Shown here: positions 44,378 through 54,055 of the stretch, one piece after another | How positions within the stretch are numbered: position 1 is the stretch's first letter | Layout of the letters: each line of letters starts with the position of its first letter | Source: an uncultured Mycoplasmatota bacterium | GTDB lineage: Bacteria; Bacillota_I; Bacilli_A; RF39; UBA660 | NCBI GenBank assembly: GCA_900546275.1 | Contig: URCH01000002.1 | Coordinates: 1 to 64,000 of the forward strand | Length of the DNA stretch: 64,000 nucleotides | Reading direction: 5' to 3' | Translations under genes and position numbers: made by a program | Notes under the pieces: model-generated | The model's database searches: none | Seen by the model: only the letters and a program-made list of their open reading frames with translations | What the model was told of the DNA's origin: nothing

Positions 44378-44803
44378 TTATCTTTTTTTAGGTTTTGCTT
44401 CTTCCTCTTTAATATCAGGCATATCATCGATCATTTTGAATTCTTTAGGCACCTTTATTAATGAGCTGTATTTTCTAAATATAGACTCTAGGTAAGTTTG
44501 TTCTTCTTTATCATTTGAAAATTTCATTAATTCATCATAAATATCCCTAATAAGATAATGAGTACATTGATATTTTTCTGCTGGTGTACCATTTTTTGAA
44601 ATTGAATAATCATTTAACATTCTTTCAAAAGTTTCATCATATTCAACTTGGTTACCATTTTGAATATTTGTTAAATATCTAGATGTAACTACTCTAGCAA
44701 ATTGATCATTTTCACTAATTTTTTCGCATAGATCAACACTGTAGTTATATACTTTTCCTATTCTTTTACTCATTTCTATTTCTTCTATTGTTTTTGTTTT
44801 CAT
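44378..44803 (-). CDS. Unknown protein between parE and parC
   Basis: 141 residues, soluble, mostly helical; contains QNGNQVEYDETFERMLNDYS and YESAEKYQCTHYLIRDIYDE-like segments (exact order: EKYQCTHYLIRDIYDELMKF) and a Lys/Pro-rich end. GAGG precedes the ATG. Spacing of 12 and 13 bases to both neighbours implies one transcript with topoisomerase IV. No family recognised. Confidence 0.75.
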   Translation of the reverse strand: MKTKTIEEIEMSKRIGKVYNYSVDLCEKISENDQFARVVTSRYLTNIQNGNQVEYDETFERMLNDYSISKNGTPAEKYQCTHYLIRDIYDELMKFSNDKEEQTYLESIFRKYSSLIKVPKEFKMIDDMPDIKEEEAKPKKR

Positions 44804-44816
44804 AATATCCTCTTTT

Positions 44817-46724
44817 CTACGCTATTTTATAATTATCTTCTAAAGAAAATTCAACATTTTCTTCTATCCATTCTTTTCTAGGTTCTACTTTATCTCCCAT
44901 TAGAACACTAACTCTTTTTTCTGCCAATGAAACATCATTTATATTTACTTTAATTAAACTTCTTGTTTCTGGGTTCATTGTTGTTTCCCACAACTGATCA
45001 TAGTTCATTTCACCTAAACCTTTGTATCGCTGAGTTTCAAGTTTTACTTTACTTTTTTCAAGTATTTCTTTTCTTTCCTCATCACTCCAAGCATAATAAA
45101 CTGTTTTACCATTAAACAATTTATATAAAGGAGGCATAGCTATATAAAGTTTTCCAGCTTCAATTAAAGGTTTCATATATCTATAAAAGAAAGTTAACAA
45201 TAATATTTGTATATGGGCTCCATCATCATCTGCATCGGTCATGATTATTATTTTATCGTAATTTGAATCTTTTACTTCAAAATCACTACCAACACCAGCA
45301 CCTATTGTATGAATTATAGTATTTATTTCTTCATTTTTAAATATTTCTTCTAATCTTGTTTTTTCTGTATTAAGCACTTTTCCTCTTAGTGGTAATATAG
45401 CTTGATATTTTCTATCTCTGCCTTGTTTTGCACTTCCACCTGCAGAATCTCCTTCGACTAAAAATAGTTCATTTTTATTTGGATTTTTTGTTTGTGCAGG
45501 AGTTAATTTATCACTTAGAGATCTTTCTTTTTTATTTTTATCTTTACCATTTCTAGCTTCATCTCTAGCTTTTCGTGCTGCTTCTCTTACCATTTTACTT
45601 TTTACCATTTTATCAAGTATTAATGTAGCAATAGCTTTGTTTTCTTCAAGGAAAAATTGAAGTTTTTCACCAACTATTTTATCTACAACTGTTCTAGCTG
45701 CAGGTGTTCCTAGTTTTGCTTTTGTTTGACCTTCAAATTGCAACAAATTTTCTGGAATTTGTAAACTTATGATTGCAGTTAATCCTTCTCTCGTATCACT
45801 ACCTTCTAAATTTTTATCTTTAGTTTTCAAATATCCATTTGTTTTAGCATAATCATTAAATACTCTTGTTAAAGCAGTTTTAAAACCAACTTCATGACTA
45901 CCACCATCATTTGTTTTTACATTATTAACAAATGAAACTATATTTTCAGAATAAGTATCTGTATATTGAAATGCCACTTCTACATTAATATCATCTTTTG
46001 ATCCTGAAAAAGATACAACATTGTGAAGTTGTTTTTTATCTTCATCCAAATATTCAACAAATGACTTTAAACCATTTTCATAATGAAAAGTTTCTTCTTT
46101 TTTATCTTCAATATCTTCTACAATAACGGTTAATCCTTTAAGTAAAAAAGCACATTCTTGCATTCTTTCACAAATAGTAGTAAATGAAAAAGTTGTAGAT
46201 GAAAATATTGTATCATCAGGCATAAACCTTACCTTTGTTCCAGTTTTGCTTGTTTTACCTAAGCGTTGTAATGGAATATCTAACTTTCCACCATCTTTAA
46301 ATCTTATAAAATGTTCATAACCATCTCTTTTAATAGTCACTTCCATCCATTTGCTTAAAGCATTTACAACACTCGCACCAACCCCGTGCAACCCACCTGA
46401 TACTTTATATCCGCCACTTTCAAACTTTCCTCCAGCATGTAACACAGTATAAATTACTTCTGGGGTAGACATACCAGTTGAATGCATTCCAACAGGTACA
46501 CCTCTTCCTTCATCTTCTACGCTTATGCTATTATCAGGATGAATAATGATTTTAATTTTTTTACCATAACCATTGATAACTTCATCTATACCATTATCAA
46601 CTATTTCCCATACTAAATGATGTAAGCCCCTTTTATCTGTTGAGCCTATATACATACCAGGACGTTTTCTTACTGCTTCTAGTCCTTCTAACACTTTTAT
46701 CGAGTTTTCGTCATATTTTGCCAT
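44817..46724 (-). CDS. parE: DNA topoisomerase IV subunit B
   Basis: 635 residues from ATG 46724 (GGTGA upstream, promoter before). GHKL ATPase: EIVDNGIDEV, EDEGRGVPVGMH, GGKFESGGYKVSGGLHGVGASVVNALS; TOPRIM: LVEGDSAGGSAKQGRDR and TDADDDGAHI. It powers decatenation with ParC. Confidence 0.96.
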   Translation of the reverse strand: MAKYDENSIKVLEGLEAVRKRPGMYIGSTDKRGLHHLVWEIVDNGIDEVINGYGKKIKIIIHPDNSISVEDEGRGVPVGMHSTGMSTPEVIYTVLHAGGKFESGGYKVSGGLHGVGASVVNALSKWMEVTIKRDGYEHFIRFKDGGKLDIPLQRLGKTSKTGTKVRFMPDDTIFSSTTFSFTTICERMQECAFLLKGLTVIVEDIEDKKEETFHYENGLKSFVEYLDEDKKQLHNVVSFSGSKDDINVEVAFQYTDTYSENIVSFVNNVKTNDGGSHEVGFKTALTRVFNDYAKTNGYLKTKDKNLEGSDTREGLTAIISLQIPENLLQFEGQTKAKLGTPAARTVVDKIVGEKLQFFLEENKAIATLILDKMVKSKMVREAARKARDEARNGKDKNKKERSLSDKLTPAQTKNPNKNELFLVEGDSAGGSAKQGRDRKYQAILPLRGKVLNTEKTRLEEIFKNEEINTIIHTIGAGVGSDFEVKDSNYDKIIIMTDADDDGAHIQILLLTFFYRYMKPLIEAGKLYIAMPPLYKLFNGKTVYYAWSDEERKEILEKSKVKLETQRYKGLGEMNYDQLWETTMNPETRSLIKVNINDVSLAEKRVSVLMGDKVEPRKEWIEENVEFSLEDNYKIA

Positions 46725-46739
46725 GTTATCACCATAGAT

Positions 46740-46767
46740 ATTATAACACAAAAGATTTTTTTTTAAA
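46740..46767 (-). promoter_or_regulatory. parE promoter
   Basis: Minus strand TTTAAA, 16-base spacer, TATAAT with TG extension (TGTTATAAT). Confidence 0.5.
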
Positions 46768-46772
46768 ACTTT

Positions 46773-47288
46773 TTATGTTTTATCATATAATTTTGCTATT
46801 ATTAATAACCTTTTTTTATTATAATTTGAACAAGTTACCAAAGTTAGTAGTTCATCATCTGTATCATAAAAATAGTTTATTTCATTAGGAAATATTTTTA
46901 TTATTTTATAAACTTTATATTCTCTTCTATATTTAAAAGTATTTAAAATAATAATATCATTTACTTTCAAATATTTAATATTTTTAAATACTCCTTCTCT
47001 ATTATGACCAGCTAAAACTATATTTTTATTATCAAATGTTTTTCCACTTAATAATCCTACATATTCGTTATCTAAAATATTTTTGCTAGTTCCATATTTA
47101 ATTATTTTATTTAAATTTATTCTAGGTATTTCTAAATATCCGATATATTGATTTATATTATTTTCAACTTTAAAATCATTAATTAATTTATTTTCAATCA
47201 ATTTATTTTTATATATAGTTGTATATTTAAAAATCAAATATAATAAACTAATTATTATTAATGATATACCAATTATTTTATGTTTCAT
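46773..47288 (-). CDS. Sortase
   Basis: 171 residues: N-terminal membrane helix, then the sortase core with LAGHN (catalytic His) and TLVTCSNYNKKRL (catalytic Cys and Arg). It overlaps the end of the upstream surface-protein gene by 11 bases and has no own ribosome-binding site, so it is translationally coupled. It probably anchors that protein. Class cannot be fixed by eye; size and TLVTC fit classes C-E more than A. Confidence 0.92.
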   Translation of the reverse strand: MKHKIIGISLIIISLLYLIFKYTTIYKNKLIENKLINDFKVENNINQYIGYLEIPRINLNKIIKYGTSKNILDNEYVGLLSGKTFDNKNIVLAGHNREGVFKNIKYLKVNDIIILNTFKYRREYKVYKIIKIFPNEINYFYDTDDELLTLVTCSNYNKKRLLIIAKLYDKT

Positions 47289-49242
47289 TTTTATGCATTA
47301 TAAATATAAATCCAATTATAATATTTAAAAATATAATTAATACAATATTTACATTAGATGATGTATTAGGCATTTCATATTTTTCTTTTTTATTTTCTTT
47401 TTTTATAGATTTATCTAATTCTTTTTCAGAACTTTTTTCATTTTTACTAACATTTATTATTTGTGTAATATCATCATTTTTAATGTTATCTCGATTATCA
47501 TCCTTTTTTATTTCATCATTTTCCAGATTGTCATTCTTTTTTGTTTCTTCTTTTTTTGTATTTTCAAAGTTTTCATCAGTAGTCTCACAATTTAAAACTA
47601 AATCTAAATTTAAGTTATTAAATAAATAAAATTCATATAATTTTGTATCATCCTCTATTTTTAAATAATATTTTCCAAGTACATAATTACTCAAATATAT
47701 ATAATCTTTTTTTCTAATTGAAAATTCTTCTATTTTTTTGTTAAATGAATTATAAACTTCAATTTTTTTATCTATAGAACAATTACTATCAATTTTTATT
47801 TTAGCATTATATTTTTTTAAATAATTAATTATTGTACCTATGTTAATACTTTGATAGTCAATTGTAGTATCATTTATAGAAAAACTATATTTATCATTAT
47901 TCTGTTTATAACCATCTAACTGTGTAATTTCTTTTACATAATAATTCGAGTAAGGTAATATTAAATCAATATCAATTATTCCTAATCTATTTGTAAAAAC
48001 TTTTTTTATCATGTCACCTTTTTTTAAGATTAAGTTATTATTTACCTTTAAATCATTTCCTAAAAATATTCCAAATTCTATATTATCTTTATAATCAAAA
48101 TTGTATTCATTCGATTCTGATAAAACTTCTATAAATTTTCTGAGTTTTAATTTTGTACTTTTTCTCTTTAAACGAATTTTTAAATCTACATTATTATAAC
48201 TTTCATTAATTGAAATATGATTTTCGCAATATCCATTATATTCGTTTGGTTTTATACATTTTACATAATAATTTCCAAGTGGTAATTCAAGAAAATATTT
48301 ACCATTAACATCTGTATTAAAAGATGTTATTAAATCATTTTTATGATATATTATTTTATCATTTAAATCATATATATCACTATATGCATATATGAAAAAC
48401 TCAATATTTATTGGTAACATTTTATAAATGAAATCATCATTATAATCAACAAGTTGTTCAGCTTGTGAATCTATATTTAATGTTCCCTTTGATATTTTGC
48501 TTTCATAACCAATATTAAAAGTAATTGGTTCTATTCCTTCACTATAAATAAGCCTTTGTGAATTAAAAGCATCATAAATATAAGTTCGATATTTAGAAGA
48601 AAAATATCTGTATAATGGCATGTCATTATATATTTCCTCTTTTGAAAGTATTTTTAAAGTATTATCCTTTATTGTAATATTTTTATCCATTGGCTCAAAT
48701 TTATTTATTATATTATTTTCATCGACTAATATATATTCTTCATTTATTGGAATTTTATGTTTTGTATTAGAAAACGAAGGAAGCTTTTTAGATTCATTAA
48801 CTAACTTAAGTATTTCACTTTTTTCTGTTTCAATATCAATTTTTTTAAAAAATTTACCATTTTGTATATGCCAATCTATTTCATAATCAGTTATTTTTTC
48901 CCAAATTAATTCTTGTGTAGCTAAAAAATATTTTATATCTTCATGTCCAGTATAATTATATCCAAAATACATAACCTCCTTTATATAAATCACTTCTTGT
49001 ATAGTTAAATCTGAATTATTAATGTATTCAAAAGAATCATAATCTAAAGTAGTTACTTTTAAATCTGGTTGTAAACAATATAATTGTTTATCGTTATCTT
49101 TATAAATTGACAAAGCTACATAATTATTATTAATTGAGTAAAAATAATTAGTATTTTCTTTTTCTATTGTTAGTGAAAAAACATTATTCTTAAACAAAAG
49201 AAATGATAATAAAAACACAATTAGTAACATTATTTTTTTCAT
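47278..49242 (-). CDS. Thioester-domain surface protein with MPNTS sorting signal
   Basis: 654 residues. Signal peptide 1-23. A thioester domain follows, with the Cys of LYCLQPD (residue 56) and Gln of FLATQELIW (residue 110), spaced as in TQXA/TED adhesins that bind host amines covalently. Next come Cna-B/SpaA-like beta domains (about 250-350, 360-460, 470-550; GKYFLELPLGNYYVKCI and YYVKEITQLDGYK). A charged stalk (KKEETKKND repeats) leads to MPNTS, a hydrophobic helix and a charged tail, a non-standard LPXTG-type signal. The next gene is a sortase. Confidence 0.88.
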   Translation of the reverse strand: MKKIMLLIVFLLSFLLFKNNVFSLTIEKENTNYFYSINNNYVALSIYKDNDKQLYCLQPDLKVTTLDYDSFEYINNSDLTIQEVIYIKEVMYFGYNYTGHEDIKYFLATQELIWEKITDYEIDWHIQNGKFFKKIDIETEKSEILKLVNESKKLPSFSNTKHKIPINEEYILVDENNIINKFEPMDKNITIKDNTLKILSKEEIYNDMPLYRYFSSKYRTYIYDAFNSQRLIYSEGIEPITFNIGYESKISKGTLNIDSQAEQLVDYNDDFIYKMLPINIEFFIYAYSDIYDLNDKIIYHKNDLITSFNTDVNGKYFLELPLGNYYVKCIKPNEYNGYCENHISINESYNNVDLKIRLKRKSTKLKLRKFIEVLSESNEYNFDYKDNIEFGIFLGNDLKVNNNLILKKGDMIKKVFTNRLGIIDIDLILPYSNYYVKEITQLDGYKQNNDKYSFSINDTTIDYQSINIGTIINYLKKYNAKIKIDSNCSIDKKIEVYNSFNKKIEEFSIRKKDYIYLSNYVLGKYYLKIEDDTKLYEFYLFNNLNLDLVLNCETTDENFENTKKEETKKNDNLENDEIKKDDNRDNIKNDDITQIINVSKNEKSSEKELDKSIKKENKKEKYEMPNTSSNVNIVLIIFLNIIIGFIFIMHKNET

Positions 49243-49377
49243 ATATTTTCTCCTTTCAAACGCATTTTATATTGATTTAAATATTAAATCAAATAATAAA
49301 TATTAGATATTTTTACTTTAATTCGTTTTAATAAAAAAATAATGCAATCAAAAATAAAAAATTTGAATATCAAATAT

Positions 49378-49413
49378 ATAAAAAAACAAGCAAATTTTTA
49401 AAATTGCTTGTTC
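49378..49413 (-). terminator. Terminator of the glycosyltransferase gene
   Basis: AACAAGCAA, ten-base loop, TTGCTTGTT then TTTTTATA on the minus strand. Confidence 0.85.
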
Positions 49414-49416
49414 TTA

Positions 49417-50475
49417 CTATTTATTAGTTTGTTTTTCTTTTAATTTATTTTTATGTTCGTTATAAACTTTTAAATAAAAATCTTTCCACATTTCAAGTAC
49501 ATGTTCTTTTGAATAAAATTCACTTATTTCTTTAGAATATTTACTATATTTTTTATATTCCTTCTCATCATTCATTAACATTTTAATTTGTTTTACAAAT
49601 TCTGTATTTTTATTTCCATATAAATATTTTCCAAATAAGATTCCTCTATATAAATCTAAATCTCTTAGTAATACTGGTTTTTCTGAGTTTACAGCTTCCA
49701 AAATTGACATTGGAAATAATTCATTATAAGAAGGCATGAAAAGTACATCAGACATATTATACATATCATTCATTTCTGTTCGTGGAATTATTCCTAAAAA
49801 TTTAACATTCTTAGGTGGATTATCATATACTTTCTTTAATTCGTTATATCCATCTGTTATTTTTCCAAATGAGAATCCACCACACCATACAAATTTAACT
49901 TTTGGAAGTTTTTTAGCAACTTCTATAAAATCTAATACACCTTTTCTTGTTTGTACTTGTCCAACTCCAAGCACAACAAAATCATCCTCTTTTATACCAT
50001 ATTTTTCTCTTATTTTATTTCTAACAGATTTTTTTTCTTTAAAAAATGATTCTTTTGAAACATAATTAGGTATATATGTTACTTTCTCTCTAGGTATTTT
50101 AATTTTCTCAAGTTCATCTATAAATGAAGGATTTACTACAACTAAATGATCTGCCTTATTATAAAAATTTACAACATATTTTTTAAATACAGCAAATGCT
50201 GGTTTTGGAAGTTTTATACTTCCATCTAATGTAGTTGGCAAAAAATGAACGTATGCTACATTAACACCTTTAGTTTTTCCCATTTTAAGATAATGTGGTA
50301 AATCAACTGTATGATAATGCATTATATCTGCATCTTTTTTATCATTAATTTTCACATCAAATAAGTCTTTTGCGCCTTCCTTAACCAACGATACTTGTTC
50401 TAGATATGCACTTCCAACGCCTTGTCCATCTACTTTATCAGCAGATGAAAGCATATTAATTGTTATTTTTTTCAT
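49417..50475 (-). CDS. GT4 glycosyltransferase, diacylglycerol-glycolipid type
   Basis: 352 residues. N-terminal ADKVDGQGVGSAYLEQVSLV and middle YVHFLPTTLDGSIKLPKP, then the donor site ELFPMSILEAVNSEKPVLLRD (E-x7-E pattern of GT4). These blocks resemble LafB/CpoA-type enzymes that add the second sugar to glucosyl-diacylglycerol, a lipoteichoic-acid anchor and bilayer lipid. No membrane helix; expected at the inner membrane face. Family certain, substrate inferred. Confidence 0.85.
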   Translation of the reverse strand: MKKITINMLSSADKVDGQGVGSAYLEQVSLVKEGAKDLFDVKINDKKDADIMHYHTVDLPHYLKMGKTKGVNVAYVHFLPTTLDGSIKLPKPAFAVFKKYVVNFYNKADHLVVVNPSFIDELEKIKIPREKVTYIPNYVSKESFFKEKKSVRNKIREKYGIKEDDFVVLGVGQVQTRKGVLDFIEVAKKLPKVKFVWCGGFSFGKITDGYNELKKVYDNPPKNVKFLGIIPRTEMNDMYNMSDVLFMPSYNELFPMSILEAVNSEKPVLLRDLDLYRGILFGKYLYGNKNTEFVKQIKMLMNDEKEYKKYSKYSKEISEFYSKEHVLEMWKDFYLKVYNEHKNKLKEKQTNK

Positions 50476-50494
50476 TTTTTCACTTCCTAATACT

Positions 50495-50522
50495 ATTATA
50501 ACAATTTTTAATTAAATTACAA
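50495..50522 (-). promoter_or_regulatory. Promoter of the GT4 glycosyltransferase
   Basis: Minus strand TTGTAA, 16-base spacer, TATAAT with TG extension; it overlaps the end of ylmC. Confidence 0.6.
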
Positions 50523-50742
50523 TACTTACAAGTATTACGTCTTCACCTATTTTTTCTATTTGTTCCCACTTTATTTGAATTTCTCCTTTAGAAGTAAAAC
50601 GTGATAATATAAATTTACTTTTTTCTACAATTAAACTATTCATTTTACCATCAGACATTATTTCGACATCTATTATATTACCAATTTTTGTTCCATCTTT
50701 TGTATTTACTACATCTTTGTGTTGCAATTCTGATAACCTCAT
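50512..50742 (-). CDS. ylmC: YlmC/YmxH-family PRC-barrel protein
   Basis: 76 residues: MRLSELQHKDVVNTKDGTKI start is diagnostic for YlmC/YmxH. It lies 29 bases after sigG, the B. subtilis order sigG-ylmA-ylmC. Function unclear, sporulation-linked. Confidence 0.87.
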   Translation of the reverse strand: MRLSELQHKDVVNTKDGTKIGNIIDVEIMSDGKMNSLIVEKSKFILSRFTSKGEIQIKWEQIEKIGEDVILVSIVI

Positions 50743-50771
50743 AAAACCACCTATTTAATTTTATGAAATTA

Positions 50772-51548
50772 TTAATTTATCATTCTTTTTATATTATCTA
50801 ATCCATTTTTTTCAAGTCTTGAAATTTGGGCTTGACTTATTCCTATTTCCTCAGCTAATTCCATTTGAGTTTTGCCTATTATATATCGCTCTAAAATTAT
50901 GTATTTTTCTTTTTCTTTTAATTTGTTTATTGCATCTTTTAAAGCAATTTTTATATCCATATTATACATTTCATCTTTCTTATCTTCTAATTGATCTTCT
51001 AGATAAATTGTATCTCCACCATCGTTATATATTGCTTCTGCCATACTTACTGTTTCTTTTATTGAATCAAGTGCATTAGCAACTTCATATTCTGTATACC
51101 CAAGTTCTTGTGCAATTAAGGAAACACTAGGTTCTTTTCCTAATAAATTTGTGAGTTCTTCTTTTTTCTTTAATGATTTATAAGCAATATCTTTAACACT
51201 TCTAGCAATTCTTAAACTACTACTATCTCTTAAATATCTTTTTACTTCACCTATAATCATTGGAACTGCATATGTAGAAAATTTAACTTCGTGTGATAAA
51301 TCAAAATTATCTATTGCTTTTATTAAACCAATACATCCAATTTGAAATAAATCATTCATATTATCTGTTCTATTATTATATTTTTTTAAAATTGATAGTA
51401 CCAATTTTAAGTTTCCTTCTACTAATTCTTCCTTTGCTTTAGTATCACCATTTTGATATTTTTTAAATAGTTCTATCATTTCATTGTTTGTCAAAACTTT
51501 AATATTCGCAGTATTCACGTTCGCAATTTCTACCTTGTGACGTGACAT
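50772..51548 (-). CDS. sigG: Forespore sigma factor SigG
   Basis: 258 residues from ATG 51548 (AAAGGAG upstream; B. subtilis 260). N-terminal SRHKVEIANVNTANIKVL matches the SigG-specific start. Region 2 LFQIGCIGLIKAIDNFDLSH and region 4 GKTQMELAEEIGISQAQISR are near canonical. It directs late forespore transcription. Context downstream of sigE and near ylmC matches Bacillus, although unrelated genes lie between sigE and sigG here. Confidence 0.95.
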   Translation of the reverse strand: MSRHKVEIANVNTANIKVLTNNEMIELFKKYQNGDTKAKEELVEGNLKLVLSILKKYNNRTDNMNDLFQIGCIGLIKAIDNFDLSHEVKFSTYAVPMIIGEVKRYLRDSSSLRIARSVKDIAYKSLKKKEELTNLLGKEPSVSLIAQELGYTEYEVANALDSIKETVSMAEAIYNDGGDTIYLEDQLEDKKDEMYNMDIKIALKDAINKLKEKEKYIILERYIIGKTQMELAEEIGISQAQISRLEKNGLDNIKRMIN

Positions 51549-51772
51549 AAAAAAATCTCCTTTCATATCAATTTTGATACAAAAGGAAATTTTTTATTCA
51601 CATTATTAAATTTTTTACTTATTATAAATTTCTAATAATTTTAATTCAACCAAAATTAAAAACATTTAAATTTTGATCTATTTGATAAATACTCATTCAT
51701 ATCAGCTTCTAAAGATAATGATTACAACAAATTAATGTATATAATTTTAGTTACATAGTAACTTAAAAATTC

Positions 51773-52405
51773 TTATATCAAATTATCTTCTTTTAATTTA
51801 TCAAGCACATATATTGTGGCATATTCTATAAAATGTGTTATTTTATCTAATTTTAAAATTAAATTATATTTTGTTGAATTTATTGATATTAAACCAAGTT
51901 TATTTATTAGTATATCAAATGAATTCCTTGATACTTCTTTTATATTAGGATTTGGATATTCAAATTCTTCATAAAACAATTTAAGATTTAAATTGTAATA
52001 ATCTATTATTTGTACATTTAAATTTGTATAATCATTATATATAATATCTTTTACTGTTAACCCTTTTAATAACACATTATTTCCATTATTATCCATTATT
52101 ATTTCATCAGATATAATAAAGTTAGGAATAAATTCTTTAAACCACAATTCATCAGTTAAAAGATGTATATAATATCCAAGATCATAATCACTTTTTATTT
52201 TATCAATATACAGAGATTTAAAATATTTGATATTTGGCACGTCTGTATTTTCATTTGGTTTTATAAAATGTGTTTTTTTTCTATCCATATTAATTAACTT
52301 TGCCACATCGGGTGCAATTGCACCTAAAAATAAATCTTTTTCATTTCTTTCTATTACTTCATTTACTTTTTTAGCAACTGCTATATGTATGATTGCTGAT
52401 GCCAT
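51773..52405 (-). CDS. Zinc-dependent phospholipase C-like hydrolase
   Basis: 210 residues: SAIIHIAVAKKVNEV, FLGAIAPDVAKL, YDLGYYIHLLTDELWF carry the His/Asp pattern of the zinc-dependent phospholipase C / hydrolase family. No signal peptide. AGGAGT precedes the ATG. The 224 bases before sigG contain nothing I recognise. Substrate unknown. Confidence 0.75.
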   Translation of the reverse strand: MASAIIHIAVAKKVNEVIERNEKDLFLGAIAPDVAKLINMDRKKTHFIKPNENTDVPNIKYFKSLYIDKIKSDYDLGYYIHLLTDELWFKEFIPNFIISDEIIMDNNGNNVLLKGLTVKDIIYNDYTNLNVQIIDYYNLNLKLFYEEFEYPNPNIKEVSRNSFDILINKLGLISINSTKYNLILKLDKITHFIEYATIYVLDKLKEDNLI

Positions 52406-52429
52406 AAAACTTTACTCCTATCTAAATTT

Positions 52430-54055
52430 TCAATTTATCTTTGTTATTTCTTTTATTTCTTCATTATCTATATATGTTATATTGATTTTAGAATTAACTT
52501 CCAAAAATGGCAAAACATTTGAATTTATTTTAATTGAAGCTTTGTATTTATTATTGTCAAAATCAATCAAATAATAATATGTATTTCCATCTATTGTTAC
52601 TTCATTAATTTTATTTATTATTATACTAGCAGTTTTTTCATTTGTGCCTATAACAGAATTTCCTAAATAATTTTTGATTGCCTTTTCTATTCCTTCACTT
52701 GAATCTGTTACTGCAACTTTCTGATAATCAGCAACGTCAACTAAAGCGTACATTTTTACTAAACCTGCTTTATCTTTAAGCGATAATAAGTAAGTTGGTT
52801 TATTATTTAGATTTATAAGTAGTGGAAATGTTGAATCATAATTCATTTGTTGAACTTGGCCTTTGGCACTCTCCATTGCCGAATATTCTTCTGCACCAGA
52901 CACTGAATAAAAGAAAGTTTCTTTAGTTCTTAAATTGCAAAGAATAAACCCTATATTAGATTCGTCACTTGCAACAGATGTAATTCCAGTATATAAATAT
53001 ACATCGTCATTCATTACTGTATAATTATATCCATCAGTTGTATTTACAACACCTTTTTGCCCAAAAATAGAATTTATGAAACCATTTTTATATGTTCCCC
53101 AATCATCTAATTCTTCTATTATTAAATCGGAAGGATAAACATGGTCAACCCAACTTGGAATTTCACCTACATTATATTTTTTACTTGAACCTGTTTTTGG
53201 ATCTAAAATAATAACTCCACTTACTTCTTTTTTTAATCCAACGCCTGTATATTTAAGTGTTGGAACTATCCAATATGGATTCCCTTCATTATCTATTTCA
53301 AAGGATGCTTCACCAAATATTTCAGTTAAATATGAAAATCTAAGTTTACGATATAAATTTTCATTCAATATAGCTGATGGCATATATTTCATTCCCTGAT
53401 CAAGTCTTACAAGTTCTGTTTTTCCAGTTACAGAATTAACTTTTATATAACCCGGTACTCCAGATTTATGGTTAGTAAAGTATTTTATAACGTTAGCATA
53501 TTCTAATGGTGTTACACGTGTAATTTCATCATTATAATTTATTTGAGTATATAAATCTGATACTGTAAATTGTGACACTAAATCTGTCATTTGTCCCATT
53601 ACTCTATCACCTAGTTTTGAACTAGAATCTTTATCTAGAAGAGGTAATTTAGATGTATCTACAAGTGGGACATCATTCTCAAAAACCCCAGTTTCATTTA
53701 CAAATATTCTATTATAATATGATTTTGCAGAAAAAATAGGAGAATTTATGATATTAACAAAAGATATTGCTAAAAAAATAACTATAAATCCATACCATAT
53801 ATATTTAAATTTATCATTTTGTCTAGGTGTTTTTGTAATTAAAATATTATTTTCTACCTTTAGATTTGAACAAGCTGCTATTAAAGTATAAAATCCTATT
53901 ATTAAAACTAAGTAAATCCAAAATGCAAAACTTGATGGATTAATAGGTGGTAACATAAAGTAATATAATATACCTGAAAATAATATAGTAAATAATATTA
54001 CTATAAAATGTTTAATAAATTTTTTATCATCATATTCAATTATTTTTTTCTTCAT
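52430..54055 (-). CDS. Membrane protein of unknown function
   Basis: 541 residues: three membrane helices (about 14-36, 44-62, 84-104), then a large extracytoplasmic domain, beta-rich (GVPGYIKVNSVTGKTELVRL; SGVIILDPKTGSSKKYNVGE). It overlaps uppS by 20 bases. Similar proteins occur beside uppS or in envelope contexts in Firmicutes, but I cannot name a family. Confidence 0.75.
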   Translation of the reverse strand: MKKKIIEYDDKKFIKHFIVILFTILFSGILYYFMLPPINPSSFAFWIYLVLIIGFYTLIAACSNLKVENNILITKTPRQNDKFKYIWYGFIVIFLAISFVNIINSPIFSAKSYYNRIFVNETGVFENDVPLVDTSKLPLLDKDSSSKLGDRVMGQMTDLVSQFTVSDLYTQINYNDEITRVTPLEYANVIKYFTNHKSGVPGYIKVNSVTGKTELVRLDQGMKYMPSAILNENLYRKLRFSYLTEIFGEASFEIDNEGNPYWIVPTLKYTGVGLKKEVSGVIILDPKTGSSKKYNVGEIPSWVDHVYPSDLIIEELDDWGTYKNGFINSIFGQKGVVNTTDGYNYTVMNDDVYLYTGITSVASDESNIGFILCNLRTKETFFYSVSGAEEYSAMESAKGQVQQMNYDSTFPLLINLNNKPTYLLSLKDKAGLVKMYALVDVADYQKVAVTDSSEGIEKAIKNYLGNSVIGTNEKTASIIINKINEVTIDGNTYYYLIDFDNNKYKASIKINSNVLPFLEVNSKINITYIDNEEIKEITKIN

